Shown here piece by piece: positions 11,890 through 19,812 of a stretch of 64,000 nucleotides of DNA; within the stretch, counting starts at the first letter, position 1; every line of letters starts with the position of its first letter. Position numbers and translations under genes: made by a program. This DNA is from Demequina lignilytica. GTDB lineage: Bacteria > Actinomycetota > Actinomycetes > Actinomycetales > Demequinaceae. The stretch spans positions 60,858 through 124,857 of the forward strand of contig NZ_JAUHPX010000008.1 of NCBI RefSeq assembly GCF_030418305.1, read 5' to 3'. The notes beneath the pieces are model-generated. The model did not search any database. It was not told the origin of the DNA and saw only the letters and a program-made list of their open reading frames with translations.

Positions 11890-12888
11890 TCACGCCTCCC
11901 TGTCGTCGGACGAGGTGTTGTCGGAGCGGAGCACGAAGCGGATGTAGACCAGCGCCGCGACGAAGCTGATGGCGAAGAGGATGACGGCGACGGCCGAGCC
12001 GTAGCCGAACTGCGAGCGTTCGAAGCCCTGCTGGATCATGTAGGTCGCCATGGTGTGCGAGGACCCGGCCGGTCCGCCGTTGGTCATCACCTTGACCATG
12101 TCGAACAGCTGGAGCGAGCCGATCACGGACACGAACGCCCAGATGCGGATGGTGGGGCCGAGCAGCGGGATGGTGATGCGCCGCTGGATCTGCCACCACG
12201 AGGCGCCGTCGATCGCGGCGGCCTCCTCGAGCTCGGGGTTGATGCCCTGCAGGCCCGCGAGGAACAGGATGATCGCGAAGCCGATGTACTTCCAGCTGAT
12301 CACCAGCAGCAGGGTCCACAGCACCACGTCGGTGTCCGCGAGCCATAGGGGCCGCGGGCTGTCGACGCCGAGGGTCTGCAGCAGCCCGTAGACGGGGGAG
12401 AGCGCCCAGTCGACCAGCCCGTGCGGCTGAAGCATCAGCGTGAACATCACGCCGGCGATGACCTCGGACAGCACGTAGGGCACGAAGATCAGCAGCCGGA
12501 ACGCGCCACGGCCGCGCATCCTGCGGTTCATGAGCAGCGCGACGCCCAGGGCGATCGGCAGCTGCACCGCAATCGAGCCGACCACGAAGAACAGGTTGTT
12601 GCGCAGGGCGCGCAGGAAGTCGTCGTCGGTGAGCGCCCGCGTGTAGTTGTCGAGGCCGATGAACTTGGTGAGCTCCTCGATCCCGTTCCAGTTGTAGAGG
12701 CTGTAGTACCCGGCGCGAGCCACGGGCACCAGCACGAAGATGATGAACAGCAGCAGCGCGGGGGCCACGAAGACCCCGATCTCGAGCCACTTGCGGGCGG
12801 TCTGGGCGCGCCGCGCGGGGGCGGCCTTCGTGGACGGCTCGTGCGAGCCGTCCACGAAGGCCGCTGCGCGACCCGGCGTCTCCGTCAT
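11890..12888 (-). CDS. Carbohydrate ABC transporter permease, CUT1 (MalF-type)
   Basis: A 332-residue permease from the ATG at 12888; a GTG two codons earlier is possible. After an odd N-terminal segment (AAFVDGSHEPSTKAA) come about six helices beginning IGVFVAPALLLFIIFVLVPV. The EAA loop reads PELEEAAAIDGASWWQ. The N-terminal segment is encoded by a perfect 20-bp inverted repeat, described separately. No in-frame start exists between that hairpin and the first helix, so the hairpin is translated. It pairs with the MalG-type subunit and the binding protein just upstream. Confidence 0.95.
   Translation of the reverse strand: MTETPGRAAAFVDGSHEPSTKAAPARRAQTARKWLEIGVFVAPALLLFIIFVLVPVARAGYYSLYNWNGIEELTKFIGLDNYTRALTDDDFLRALRNNLFFVVGSIAVQLPIALGVALLMNRRMRGRGAFRLLIFVPYVLSEVIAGVMFTLMLQPHGLVDWALSPVYGLLQTLGVDSPRPLWLADTDVVLWTLLLVISWKYIGFAIILFLAGLQGINPELEEAAAIDGASWWQIQRRITIPLLGPTIRIWAFVSVIGSLQLFDMVKVMTNGGPAGSSHTMATYMIQQGFERSQFGYGSAVAVILFAISFVAALVYIRFVLRSDNTSSDDREA
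12821..12864. repeat. Perfect 20-bp inverted repeat with GTGC loop inside the permease 5' coding region
   Basis: Bases 12821-12840 are the exact reverse complement of 12845-12864, with a 4-base loop GTGC. On the mRNA it starts 24 bases into the permease coding sequence and about 50 bases after the binding-protein stop. It could lower permease expression relative to the binding protein, protect the upstream transcript end, or be a small inserted palindrome. Confidence 0.85.
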
Positions 12889-12913
12889 GGTCACGGCGAT
12901 CCCTGCTCGAGGG

Positions 12914-14218
12914 TCAGCCGTTGTCCGCGGCGGCCTGCATGGCAGCCGGGATGTCGGCGGCCGAGGCCTGACCGGAGAACATGGCCTCGACGGTGTCGTT
13001 GAGCGCACCACCCACGTTCGGCCCGAAGCCGATGTCCATCCACAGCTGGACGTAGGCGGCGTCGGACGCGACCTCGATCTGCTCCTGGGTGGTCGGCTGG
13101 GAGACGCCGGCGGCAGCGGCCGGGATGACGGGGACGCCGCCCACGATCTCCGCGAAACGGGTCTGCACGTCCTCGGAGAGGATGTACTTCAGCAGGTCCA
13201 CGCACGCGGTCGGAGCGTCGACGTAGCAGGAGAAGCCGTCGCCTCCGCCCATGGCTGCGGTCGGGTCGCCCGCGCCCTCGACCTCGGGGAACGGGAACCA
13301 GTCGAGGTCCGCCGTCAGCGCGTCGGGGTCGTCGACCAGGCCCGTCATGACGAACACGTTCCAGTGGCCCATGAGCTCCATCGCGGCGTTGCCGGTGGCC
13401 ACCAGGCCCGCGGAGCTGGACGCGCCCTGCTGGGCCGACGTGCCCGCGAAGCCCTCCTGGAACGGCTCGGCCGCGAGCAGCTCCTCGACCTTCTCGCCTG
13501 CCGTGACGAAGCACGGGTCGGAGAAGTCGCCGTTCGCGCCCGCCTCGTTGATGGTGTCGAGCGTGCACGAGCGCAGGGCGAAGTTGAACCACCAGTGCGC
13601 GGCGGGCCACTGGTCCGCGGCGCCGACGGCGATCGGGGTGACGCCTGCGGCCTTGAGCTTGTCGACCGCGGCGTACAGGTCGTCCATCGTGGACGGCTCC
13701 TCCGTGATGCCGGCCTGCTCGAACAGCGACGGGCGATACCAGATGCCCTCGATGCCGAACTGGAAGGGCAGGCCGTAGTAGGTGCCGTCGACGCTCCACG
13801 GGGCGGCGGTGCCGCCGATCGCGGCGAGCTCGTCGTCGACCAGGCCGGTGAGGTCCATCAGGTGACCGGCCTCCGCCTGCTGCGCCATCTCCCCGCCGCC
13901 CCACTGCTGGAACAGCGACGGGGCGTCGCCGGACTGGAGGGCGACCGCGATGCGGGTCGAGACGTCCTCGTTCTGGATCGCCTCGATCTCGACGGTGACG
14001 TTCGGGTTGGCCGCCTCGAACTCGTCCGCGACGGTCTGCCAGAAGCTGTTGAGCGGGTCCTCGGTGCCGTTGTGCCACCAGGTGAGGGTGACGGGGCCGT
14101 CACCGTCGGGGGAGTCGGACGAGCCGGTGCTCGCGTCTCCCGAGCTGCATGCGGCGAGCAGCACCGCCGCCGTGGTGGCGAGCGCCGCTGCCGCGCCTGT
14201 GCGCCTGCGAACCTTCAT
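12914..14218 (-). CDS. Sugar-binding lipoprotein of the ABC transporter
   Basis: A 434-residue extracellular solute-binding protein. The chosen ATG gives a lipoprotein signal (MKVRRRTGAAAALATTAAVL with lipobox LAAC), followed by a Ser/Asp/Gly linker. The mature protein starts VTLTWWHNGTEDPLNSFWQ and has FEAANPNVTVEIEAI, the standard family 1 binding-protein opening. It captures an oligosaccharide outside the cell and passes it to the two permeases downstream. As first gene of the operon it faces the LacI gene. Ligand identity is not visible; the GH3 partner and the nearby xylose genes suggest cello- or xylo-oligosaccharides. Confidence 0.94.
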   Translation of the reverse strand: MKVRRRTGAAAALATTAAVLLAACSSGDASTGSSDSPDGDGPVTLTWWHNGTEDPLNSFWQTVADEFEAANPNVTVEIEAIQNEDVSTRIAVALQSGDAPSLFQQWGGGEMAQQAEAGHLMDLTGLVDDELAAIGGTAAPWSVDGTYYGLPFQFGIEGIWYRPSLFEQAGITEEPSTMDDLYAAVDKLKAAGVTPIAVGAADQWPAAHWWFNFALRSCTLDTINEAGANGDFSDPCFVTAGEKVEELLAAEPFQEGFAGTSAQQGASSSAGLVATGNAAMELMGHWNVFVMTGLVDDPDALTADLDWFPFPEVEGAGDPTAAMGGGDGFSCYVDAPTACVDLLKYILSEDVQTRFAEIVGGVPVIPAAAAGVSQPTTQEQIEVASDAAYVQLWMDIGFGPNVGGALNDTVEAMFSGQASAADIPAAMQAAADNG

Positions 14219-14290
14219 GTATCCGGGTCCTCTCTGTCCTCGTTGACATCTCCGGTGCTGTCGAGTCTGTGGCCGGTCCCAGGCATCGTC

Positions 14291-14314
14291 AAACGTTTTC
14301 GACAACGTTTTCGT
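14291..14314. promoter_or_regulatory. Two adjacent LacI-type operators between binding protein and lacI genes
   Basis: AAACGTTT at 14291-14298 is a perfect palindrome, and ACAACGTTTTCGT at 14302-14314 holds a second AACGTT core, about one helical turn away. A central CG flanked by AA/TT is the usual LacI-family operator. The pair lies in the 126-base divergent gap, where it could control both the ABC operon and the regulator. Confidence 0.75.
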
Positions 14315-14344
14315 TTCCGTGACAATCCTGTTACCATCGCCGCC

Positions 14345-15343
14345 ATGGAGCCCGAGGGAAGGGTCAAGCTCGCCGACGTCGCCGAGCTCGCCGGCGTGTC
14401 GATCGCGACCGTGTCGAAGGTGGTGAACGGCCGCTACGGGGTGGCCGCGCACACGGTGGCGCGGGTGCGCCGAGCGATCGACGAGCTCGCCTACGTGCCG
14501 AACCTGTCCGCCTCGAGCCTGCGGTCGAAGAGCACCGGGGTGCTCGGCTTCCTGGTGGCGGACTTCGAGCCCTACGCCGCCGAGCTGATGAAGGGCGCCG
14601 CGCGCGCGGCGCACGGCACCCAGTACGAGCTGATCGCCCACGCGGGCGGCTGGTCACCGGGGTGGGAGCGACGCTCCCTGGCCCGCATGGGCGGCACCCT
14701 GGTCGACGGTGCGGTGGTCGCCACGCCCACCGTGCAGCACGCCTCGACCGCGATCCCTGTGGTCGCCGTGGACCCGCACTACGGCCCGAACCAGGTCCCG
14801 ACCATCGACTCCGACACCTTCGAGGGCGCCCGGGAGGGCACCGCGTACCTGCTGTCGCTCGGGCATCGTCGCGTCGCCTTCATCGGCGGCCGCAAGGACC
14901 TGGGGACGTCCCGCCTGCGCGAGGCGGGCTTCCGCGCCGCGATGAAGTCCGCCGGCGTCCCCGTCGACGAGTCGCTGATCGCGTACGCCCGCTACGAGCC
15001 GCAGCTCGCCGGCGAGGCGGCGCGCGCGATGCTGGGGGTGGCGCGCCCGCCGACCGCGATCTTCGTCTCCAACGACGTGATGGCGATCCGCGTGATCGAG
15101 GTCGCCCAGTCGCTGGGGGTGCTGGTGCCGGAGGACCTCTCCGTGCTCGGCTTCGACGACGTCCCCGAGGCCTCGATGGTGCCGCGCGGGCTCACCACGG
15201 TGCGCCAGCCGCTCCAGGCGATGGGCTTCGCCGCGATGGAGATGCTGCTACGCCTCCTGCGGGGGGAGCCCGGGAGCGAGCACGTGCGGATGCCGACCGA
15301 GCTGATCGTGAGGGGGACGTGCGCGCCGCCGCGCAGCGTGTGA
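14345..15343 (+). CDS. LacI-family transcriptional regulator of the sugar operon
   Basis: A 332-residue regulator from the ATG at 14345. The helix-turn-helix LADVAELAGVSIATVSKV lies at the N-terminus, followed by the hinge helix region IDELAYVPNLSASSLRS and a periplasmic-binding-protein-like effector domain (PTAIFVSNDVMAIRVIEVAQ, EDLSVLGFDDVPEA). It probably represses the divergent ABC/GH3 operon until an oligosaccharide or its product binds. The operators in the intergenic region support local control. The effector is not shown by the sequence. Confidence 0.94.
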   Translation: MEPEGRVKLADVAELAGVSIATVSKVVNGRYGVAAHTVARVRRAIDELAYVPNLSASSLRSKSTGVLGFLVADFEPYAAELMKGAARAAHGTQYELIAHAGGWSPGWERRSLARMGGTLVDGAVVATPTVQHASTAIPVVAVDPHYGPNQVPTIDSDTFEGAREGTAYLLSLGHRRVAFIGGRKDLGTSRLREAGFRAAMKSAGVPVDESLIAYARYEPQLAGEAARAMLGVARPPTAIFVSNDVMAIRVIEVAQSLGVLVPEDLSVLGFDDVPEASMVPRGLTTVRQPLQAMGFAAMEMLLRLLRGEPGSEHVRMPTELIVRGTCAPPRSV

Positions 15344-15365
15344 TCCCCGCTCCGCTGCGCCCGCG

Positions 15366-15413
15366 GAGTGCATCGCGCGACGGTTCCAGCCCGATGCGTC
15401 GCGCGGTGCACTC
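15366..15413. terminator. Hairpin after lacI
   Basis: A 17-base arm at 15366-15382 (GAGTGCATCGCGCGACG) pairs with 15397-15413 with a single mismatch and a 14-base loop. It lies 23 bases after the lacI stop and before the copper ATPase promoter, so it is a plausible terminator. Confidence 0.6.
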
Positions 15414-15443
15414 ACAGCGCGCGCCGGTGCGGCGGGGCAGCGC

Positions 15444-15475
15444 TTGACCTTCCCGTCCGCTGGAAGGAATAACGT
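15444..15475 (+). promoter_or_regulatory. CueR-type (MerR-family) copper-responsive promoter
   Basis: The -35 box TTGACC is fused to the dyad ACCTTCC-N8-GGAAGGA (15447-15468), and a -10 at ATAACG/TAACGT follows with an over-long 19-20 base spacer. A dyad between -35 and -10 with this spacer is the hallmark of MerR-family activated promoters, and the ACCTTCC...GGAAGG arms are those of CueR sites at copA. It drives the copper ATPase 32 bases downstream. Confidence 0.85.
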
Positions 15476-15506
15476 GCGGAGGCGTTGACTCTTCCAGGAG
15501 GTCCCC

Positions 15507-17654
15507 ATGAGCCACGAGCACGGCCGCGACACCATGACCGCGGATCACGACCACGACCACGACGCCCACCACGGCCACGACATGAGCGGCGAGGAGCCGC
15601 ACGGCGACCACGGCAAGGGTGGTCACGAGATGACCGGCCACGAGCACCATGGCACCGACCACAGCGGCCACGCGATGGTGTTCAAGCGCCTGTTCTGGTG
15701 GAACCTGCTGCTCGCCATCCCCGTGATGGCGACCAGCACCATGGTCGAGGGCTGGTTCGGCTACGACCTCCCTGGCAGCGCCTGGATCCCGCCGATCCTC
15801 GGCACCGTCATCTACCTGTGGGGCGGGTGGCCGTTCCTCAGCATGGCCTGGCGCGACGAGATCACCGTCCGCCGACCCGGCATGATGACGCTCATCTCGC
15901 TCGCCATCACGGTCGCGTTCGGCGCCTCGCTCGCCGCGACGTTCGGCGTCGGCGACTTCAACTTCTGGTGGGAGCTCGCCGGCCTGATCGTCATCATGCT
16001 GCTGGGGCACTGGCAGGAGATGAAGGCGGTCGGCCAGGCGCGCGGCGCCCTGGCCGCCCTGGCCGAGCTGCTCCCGGACGATGCGGAGCGCGTCTCCGGC
16101 GACGGCGACGCCACCGAGCACGTCAGCATCGGCGACCTGGTCGAGGGCGACGTCGTGATCGTCCGCCCCGGCGGTCGGATCCCCGCCGACGGCGACATCG
16201 TCCGCGGCGACGCGAGCGTCGACGAGTCGATGATCACCGGCGAGTCCGCGCCCGTCGCCAAGGCCCAGGGCGACCGAGTGGTCGCCGGCACCGTCGCCAC
16301 CGACGGCTCCCTCCGGATCGAGGTGACCGCGACCGGTGACGGCACCGCGCTCGCCGGCATCCAGCGCATGGTCGCGGACGCGCAGAACAGCCGCTCCGGC
16401 ACCCGTCGCCTCGCCGACCGCGCCGCCGCGTGGCTGTTCTGGATCGCGCTCGGCGCCGCCGCGATCACGCTGCTCGTGCACGCGGTGCTCGGGGACCTCG
16501 GCGGCGGCCTGACCGCCGCGGTGTCGGTCCTCGTGGTCGCGTGCCCCCACGCGCTCGGCCTCGCCATCCCGCTGGTCATCGCCATCTCGACCGCGCAGAG
16601 CGCCAAGCACGGCATCCTCATCAAGGACACCGCCGCGCTCGAGGCGATGCGTACCGTCGACTCCGTCCTGTTCGACAAGACCGGCACGCTCACCGAGGGG
16701 TCCCACCAGCTCACCGGCGTCGCGACCGTCGACGGCTGGGAGGACGATGCGGTGCTCGCGCTCGCGGCGGCCGTCGAGTCCGAGTCGGAGCACCCCATCG
16801 GGCGCGCGGTGGTCGCCGCCGCGAAGGATCGCGGCCTCGACATCCCTGCGCCGAGCGACGTCGACACGGTTCCCGGGAAGGGCGTGAGGGCCGCCGTGGA
16901 CGGGCAGGAGGTCGCGGTCGGTGGCCCCGCGCTGCTCGAGGAGCTGGGCGTCGAGGCGCCGGGCGGCCTGGACGATGCTGCGGACGCCTGGCGTGAGAAG
17001 GGCGGCGCGGTCCTGCACGTGGTGGTCGACGGCACGGTGATCGGCGCGTTCACGACCGCCGACCCCGTACGTCAGGAGTCCCGCGCGGCAGTCGACGCCC
17101 TGCACTCGCGCGGCGTCGAGGTCGCCCTCATCACCGGAGACGCGCGATCCGTCGCGGACGCGGTCGCGGGCACCCTCGGCATCGACGACGTGTTCGCGGA
17201 GGTCCTGCCGGACGACAAGGACCAGGCGGTCGAGGACCTGCAGGGCACGGGCAAGCGGGTCGCGATGGTCGGCGACGGGGTGAACGACGCGCCGGCCCTC
17301 GCGCGCGCCGACGTGGGGCTAGCGATCGGCGCGGGCACGGACGTCGCCATGGAGGCCGCGGGCGTGGTGCTCGCGAGCTCCGACCCGCGCGGCGTGCTCG
17401 GCGTCATCGAGCTCTCGCGCGCGACCTACCGGAAGATGCGCCAGAACCTGGTGTGGGCCACCGCCTACAACGTCATCGCCATCCCCATCGCGGCGGGTGC
17501 GCTCGCGCCGCTCGGCATCACCATGCCGCCGGCGATCGCCGCGATCGCGATGAGCCTGTCGACCATCGTCGTCGCGCTGAACGCGCAGCTGCTGCGTCGG
17601 GTCGAGCTCGACGGCGACGTGCTCGCACCCAAGCGCTCCGACTGGGCACGCTGA
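15507..17654 (+). CDS. Copper-exporting P1B-type ATPase (CPH class, CopB-like)
   Basis: A 715-residue membrane ATPase with an AGGAGG ribosome-binding site. Residues 1-56 are a His/Asp/Met-rich metal-binding tail replacing HMA domains. The ion-channel motif is CPH (residues 346-348), which defines the CopB/P1B-3 class, rather than CPC. The phosphorylation site DKTGT has its Asp at 390, the actuator loop is MITGESAPV, and the hinge is [19 protein letters not shown]1B-3 pumps export Cu(II) or Cu(I)/Ag(I). The CueR-type promoter just upstream fits copper induction. No copper chaperone or cueR gene is in the window. Confidence 0.95.
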   Translation: MSHEHGRDTMTADHDHDHDAHHGHDMSGEEPHGDHGKGGHEMTGHEHHGTDHSGHAMVFKRLFWWNLLLAIPVMATSTMVEGWFGYDLPGSAWIPPILGTVIYLWGGWPFLSMAWRDEITVRRPGMMTLISLAITVAFGASLAATFGVGDFNFWWELAGLIVIMLLGHWQEMKAVGQARGALAALAELLPDDAERVSGDGDATEHVSIGDLVEGDVVIVRPGGRIPADGDIVRGDASVDESMITGESAPVAKAQGDRVVAGTVATDGSLRIEVTATGDGTALAGIQRMVADAQNSRSGTRRLADRAAAWLFWIALGAAAITLLVHAVLGDLGGGLTAAVSVLVVACPHALGLAIPLVIAISTAQSAKHGILIKDTAALEAMRTVDSVLFDKTGTLTEGSHQLTGVATVDGWEDDAVLALAAAVESESEHPIGRAVVAAAKDRGLDIPAPSDVDTVPGKGVRAAVDGQEVAVGGPALLEELGVEAPGGLDDAADAWREKGGAVLHVVVDGTVIGAFTTADPVRQESRAAVDALHSRGVEVALITGDARSVADAVAGTLGIDDVFAEVLPDDKDQAVEDLQGTGKRVAMVGDGVNDAPALARADVGLAIGAGTDVAMEAAGVVLASSDPRGVLGVIELSRATYRKMRQNLVWATAYNVIAIPIAAGALAPLGITMPPAIAAIAMSLSTIVVALNAQLLRRVELDGDVLAPKRSDWAR

Positions 17655-17667
17655 CGGCCGACGCTCC

Positions 17668-17778
17668 GCACCTACCGGCGGGCTCACGGCGGTGGCTGCA
17701 CATTGCTGCGCAGCGTCATCCCTGCTAGATCGGTGCCGGCTGGCAAGCCCGGGGGTGACGGGTCGCGGCGGTAGGTGC
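17668..17778. repeat. Family A intergenic element, copy 2
   Basis: GCACCTACCGG at 17668-17678 is matched in reverse by CGGTAGGTGC at 17769-17778, spanning 111 bp. It shares its ends with the element at 8599-8710 and also lies between convergent genes (copper ATPase and a small membrane protein). Confidence 0.7.
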
Positions 17779-17800
17779 GCAGCGTCCGGGACGGGCGGCG

Positions 17801-18121
17801 TCAGCCGAGGACGCCGACGCCGATCATCGCGTACACCATCAGCGCGATCGCCACCCCGGTGGCGACCAGCACGGGCATCCCGTAGCCGAGCCAGAGCGCG
17901 ATGATCGCCGACTTGCGGTTCGAGGCGCTGCCCGAGCGCTGCCGGCGGAGGCTGACGTGGCCCATGGCGATCGCGAGGGGGAACAGCAGCACCGCGGCGG
18001 CGGCGAGGGCGGCCTTCGCGATCCAGTCGTCGCGGTGGAGCGGATGCACGCCCAGGTACGGGTGGTAGCCGTGCGGCAGCTCCGGGTGCCCGACGTAGCC
18101 GAGCTCGTCCTTGTAGGTCAT
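17801..18121 (-). CDS. Small two-span membrane protein, paralogue of 27300-27629
   Basis: A 106-residue protein from the ATG at 18121. The N-terminal cytoplasmic part GYVGHPELPHGYHPYLG is almost repeated in the protein at 27300-27629 (GFIGHPELPHGYDPYL). Two helices follow (AALAAAAVLLFPLAIAMG and a C-terminal one ending MVYAMIGVGVLG). The architecture resembles DUF4190-type small membrane proteins. Function is unknown; the shared N-terminal block suggests a binding motif. Confidence 0.75.
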   Translation of the reverse strand: MTYKDELGYVGHPELPHGYHPYLGVHPLHRDDWIAKAALAAAAVLLFPLAIAMGHVSLRRQRSGSASNRKSAIIALWLGYGMPVLVATGVAIALMVYAMIGVGVLG

Positions 18122-18211
18122 GACGCCCTCCCCAGGCCAGGCGCCGGGGGGCGCCCGATGGGAGCAGGGTAGACCCGTCGCGGTCTCGGCGGAAGGGTGC
18201 ACACAGGACGA

Positions 18212-18259
18212 AGCCCTCGCGACCCCACAGAAAAGGAAAAGGAAGAGGACGCGAGGGCT
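18212..18259. repeat. 10-bp inverted repeat around a polypurine loop
   Basis: AGCCCTCGCG at 18212-18221 is matched exactly by CGCGAGGGCT at 18250-18259. The 28-base loop is almost all purine on the plus strand, hence pyrimidine-rich with several T runs on the minus strand. It lies 28 bases after the dipeptidase stop (minus strand) and may be its terminator, although the T runs are in the loop instead of after the stem. Confidence 0.5.
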
Positions 18260-18287
18260 CCGCCGGGACAATGCTACGGCGTCGGAA

Positions 18288-19637
18288 CTACCCCTCCTGG
18301 GACCCGAGGCCCTTCAGCAGGAGCGTCTGGGCGACGATCATCCTCTCGATCTCCTCCGGGTCCACGCTCTCGTCCGAGGCGTGGATCCGGGAGCCGGCCA
18401 TGTCCTCGGGTCCCCACAGGACGAACTCCGCCCGCGGAGCCACCCCGCGCAGGGTCTCGAGCAGCGGGATCGACCCGCCCGAGCCGACCTCGGACACCGC
18501 TCGGCCGAACGCCGCCTCCATCGCTCGCTGCGCGGCGGTGACCAGCGGCCCGTCGGTGGAGCACAGGAACGGGGGCGCTGTCTTGTTCGGCACCACCTCG
18601 ACCTGGGCGCCCCAGGGAGCATGGCTCTCGAGATGGGCGACCAGCGCGGCCAGCTCGGCCTTCGGGTCCGTGCCGGGGACGATGCGCATCGACACCTTCG
18701 CGCTCGCGGCCGGATGGATCACGTTGGAGGAGTCCGCGATCGAGGTGATGTCGACCCCGATCGCGTTGATGGAGGGCTTGGCCCACAGCCGGTCGCCGAT
18801 GCGTCCCGTGCCGATGGTCTCGACACCCGGGAGCAGCGCGGCGTCCGCGCGGAACTGCTCCTCGCTGACGGACGTCCCCGGCCACGTGCCGCCGGTGACC
18901 CCGGCGACGGCCACGTCCCCCGCATCGTCCACCAGGGTCGACAGGAGGCGGGCGAGCGCCATCATCGCGTCGGGCGCGGCGCCGCCGAAGACGCCCGAGT
19001 GGAGCGGGTGGTCGAGCGTGCGGACCGTGACCGTGCACGACACGTCGCCGCGCAGGCCCGTGGTCAGCACGGGCTCGCCGACCACCAGGTTGCCCATGTC
19101 GGTGATGACGAAGAGGTCGCAGTCGAACAGGTCGGGGTGAGCCTCGACGAACTCCTCCAGGTTGCTCTCCGTCTCCTCCATCCCCTCGAGGATGATCCGG
19201 AGGGTGACGGGAGGCTTCCCGCCGAGGGCGCGCAGGGTGCCGAGGTGGGTGACGATGCCCGACTTGTCGTCGGCGGCTCCGCGGCCGTAGATGCGACCGT
19301 CGTCCTTGCGCGTCGCGGTGAACGGCTCGGTGGTCCAGCCCTGGCTGACGGCGGCCGGCTGCACGTCGTAGTGGGCGTAGAGCACCACCACGGGGGCGCC
19401 GGGCGGGCCGGGGATCTCGCCGTAGATGGGCGGGTGGCCCCAGGGGACGTCCATGAGCTCGGCGTTCGCGAAGCCGGCCTCGCGCACCAGCTCGAGGGTG
19501 CGCCGCGCCATGCGCTGGACGGGCTCCTCGGGGTAGCCGGGGAAGGCGATCGAGGGGATCGCGATGAGCTCCTCGAGGTCCGCGATGACGCCGGGCATGA
19601 GCCCCTGGACGGTGGCGATGATGTCGTCTGAAGTCAC
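18288..19637 (-). CDS. M20-family metallopeptidase (dipeptidase)
   Basis: A 449-residue zinc peptidase. The metal and catalytic residues are in VVVLYAHYDVQP (H-x-D), GRGAADDKSG (bridging Asp), EGMEETES (catalytic and metal Glu pair), VITDMGN and the C-terminal SRIHASDE (His). The lid/dimerisation domain contains LHSGVFGG. Members hydrolyse dipeptides such as carnosine-like or Cys-Gly peptides in the cytoplasm. It stands alone between a small membrane protein and the xylose genes. Confidence 0.93.
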   Translation of the reverse strand: MTSDDIIATVQGLMPGVIADLEELIAIPSIAFPGYPEEPVQRMARRTLELVREAGFANAELMDVPWGHPPIYGEIPGPPGAPVVVLYAHYDVQPAAVSQGWTTEPFTATRKDDGRIYGRGAADDKSGIVTHLGTLRALGGKPPVTLRIILEGMEETESNLEEFVEAHPDLFDCDLFVITDMGNLVVGEPVLTTGLRGDVSCTVTVRTLDHPLHSGVFGGAAPDAMMALARLLSTLVDDAGDVAVAGVTGGTWPGTSVSEEQFRADAALLPGVETIGTGRIGDRLWAKPSINAIGVDITSIADSSNVIHPAASAKVSMRIVPGTDPKAELAALVAHLESHAPWGAQVEVVPNKTAPPFLCSTDGPLVTAAQRAMEAAFGRAVSEVGSGGSIPLLETLRGVAPRAEFVLWGPEDMAGSRIHASDESVDPEEIERMIVAQTLLLKGLGSQEG

Positions 19638-19689
19638 CCGATCGATGCTACCGACCGCGCCGACCGCCCCTCTCTCTCCTCCCGCCCCC

Positions 19690-19787
19690 GGACAGTCCGC
19701 ACGGATCTCGACGCGACACGCCGCGCATGGCGGCGGCTACGGGGTCGACACGCCGCAGACCCGGGACCAGCTCCGTGCGGACTGTCC
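19690..19787. repeat. Family B 98-bp element, copy 1 (16-bp terminal inverted repeats)
   Basis: GGACAGTCCGCACGGA at 19690-19705 is matched exactly in reverse at 19772-19787. The element is 98 bp and aligns well beyond the ends (ATCTCG, CGACACGCCG, ACCCGGGACC) with the reverse complement of the 98-bp element at 45240-45337. It lies between the start of the dipeptidase gene and the end of xylB. Confidence 0.85.
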
Positions 19788-19812
19788 AGGGAGGGGGAGG
19801 GGGAGGCGGGCG

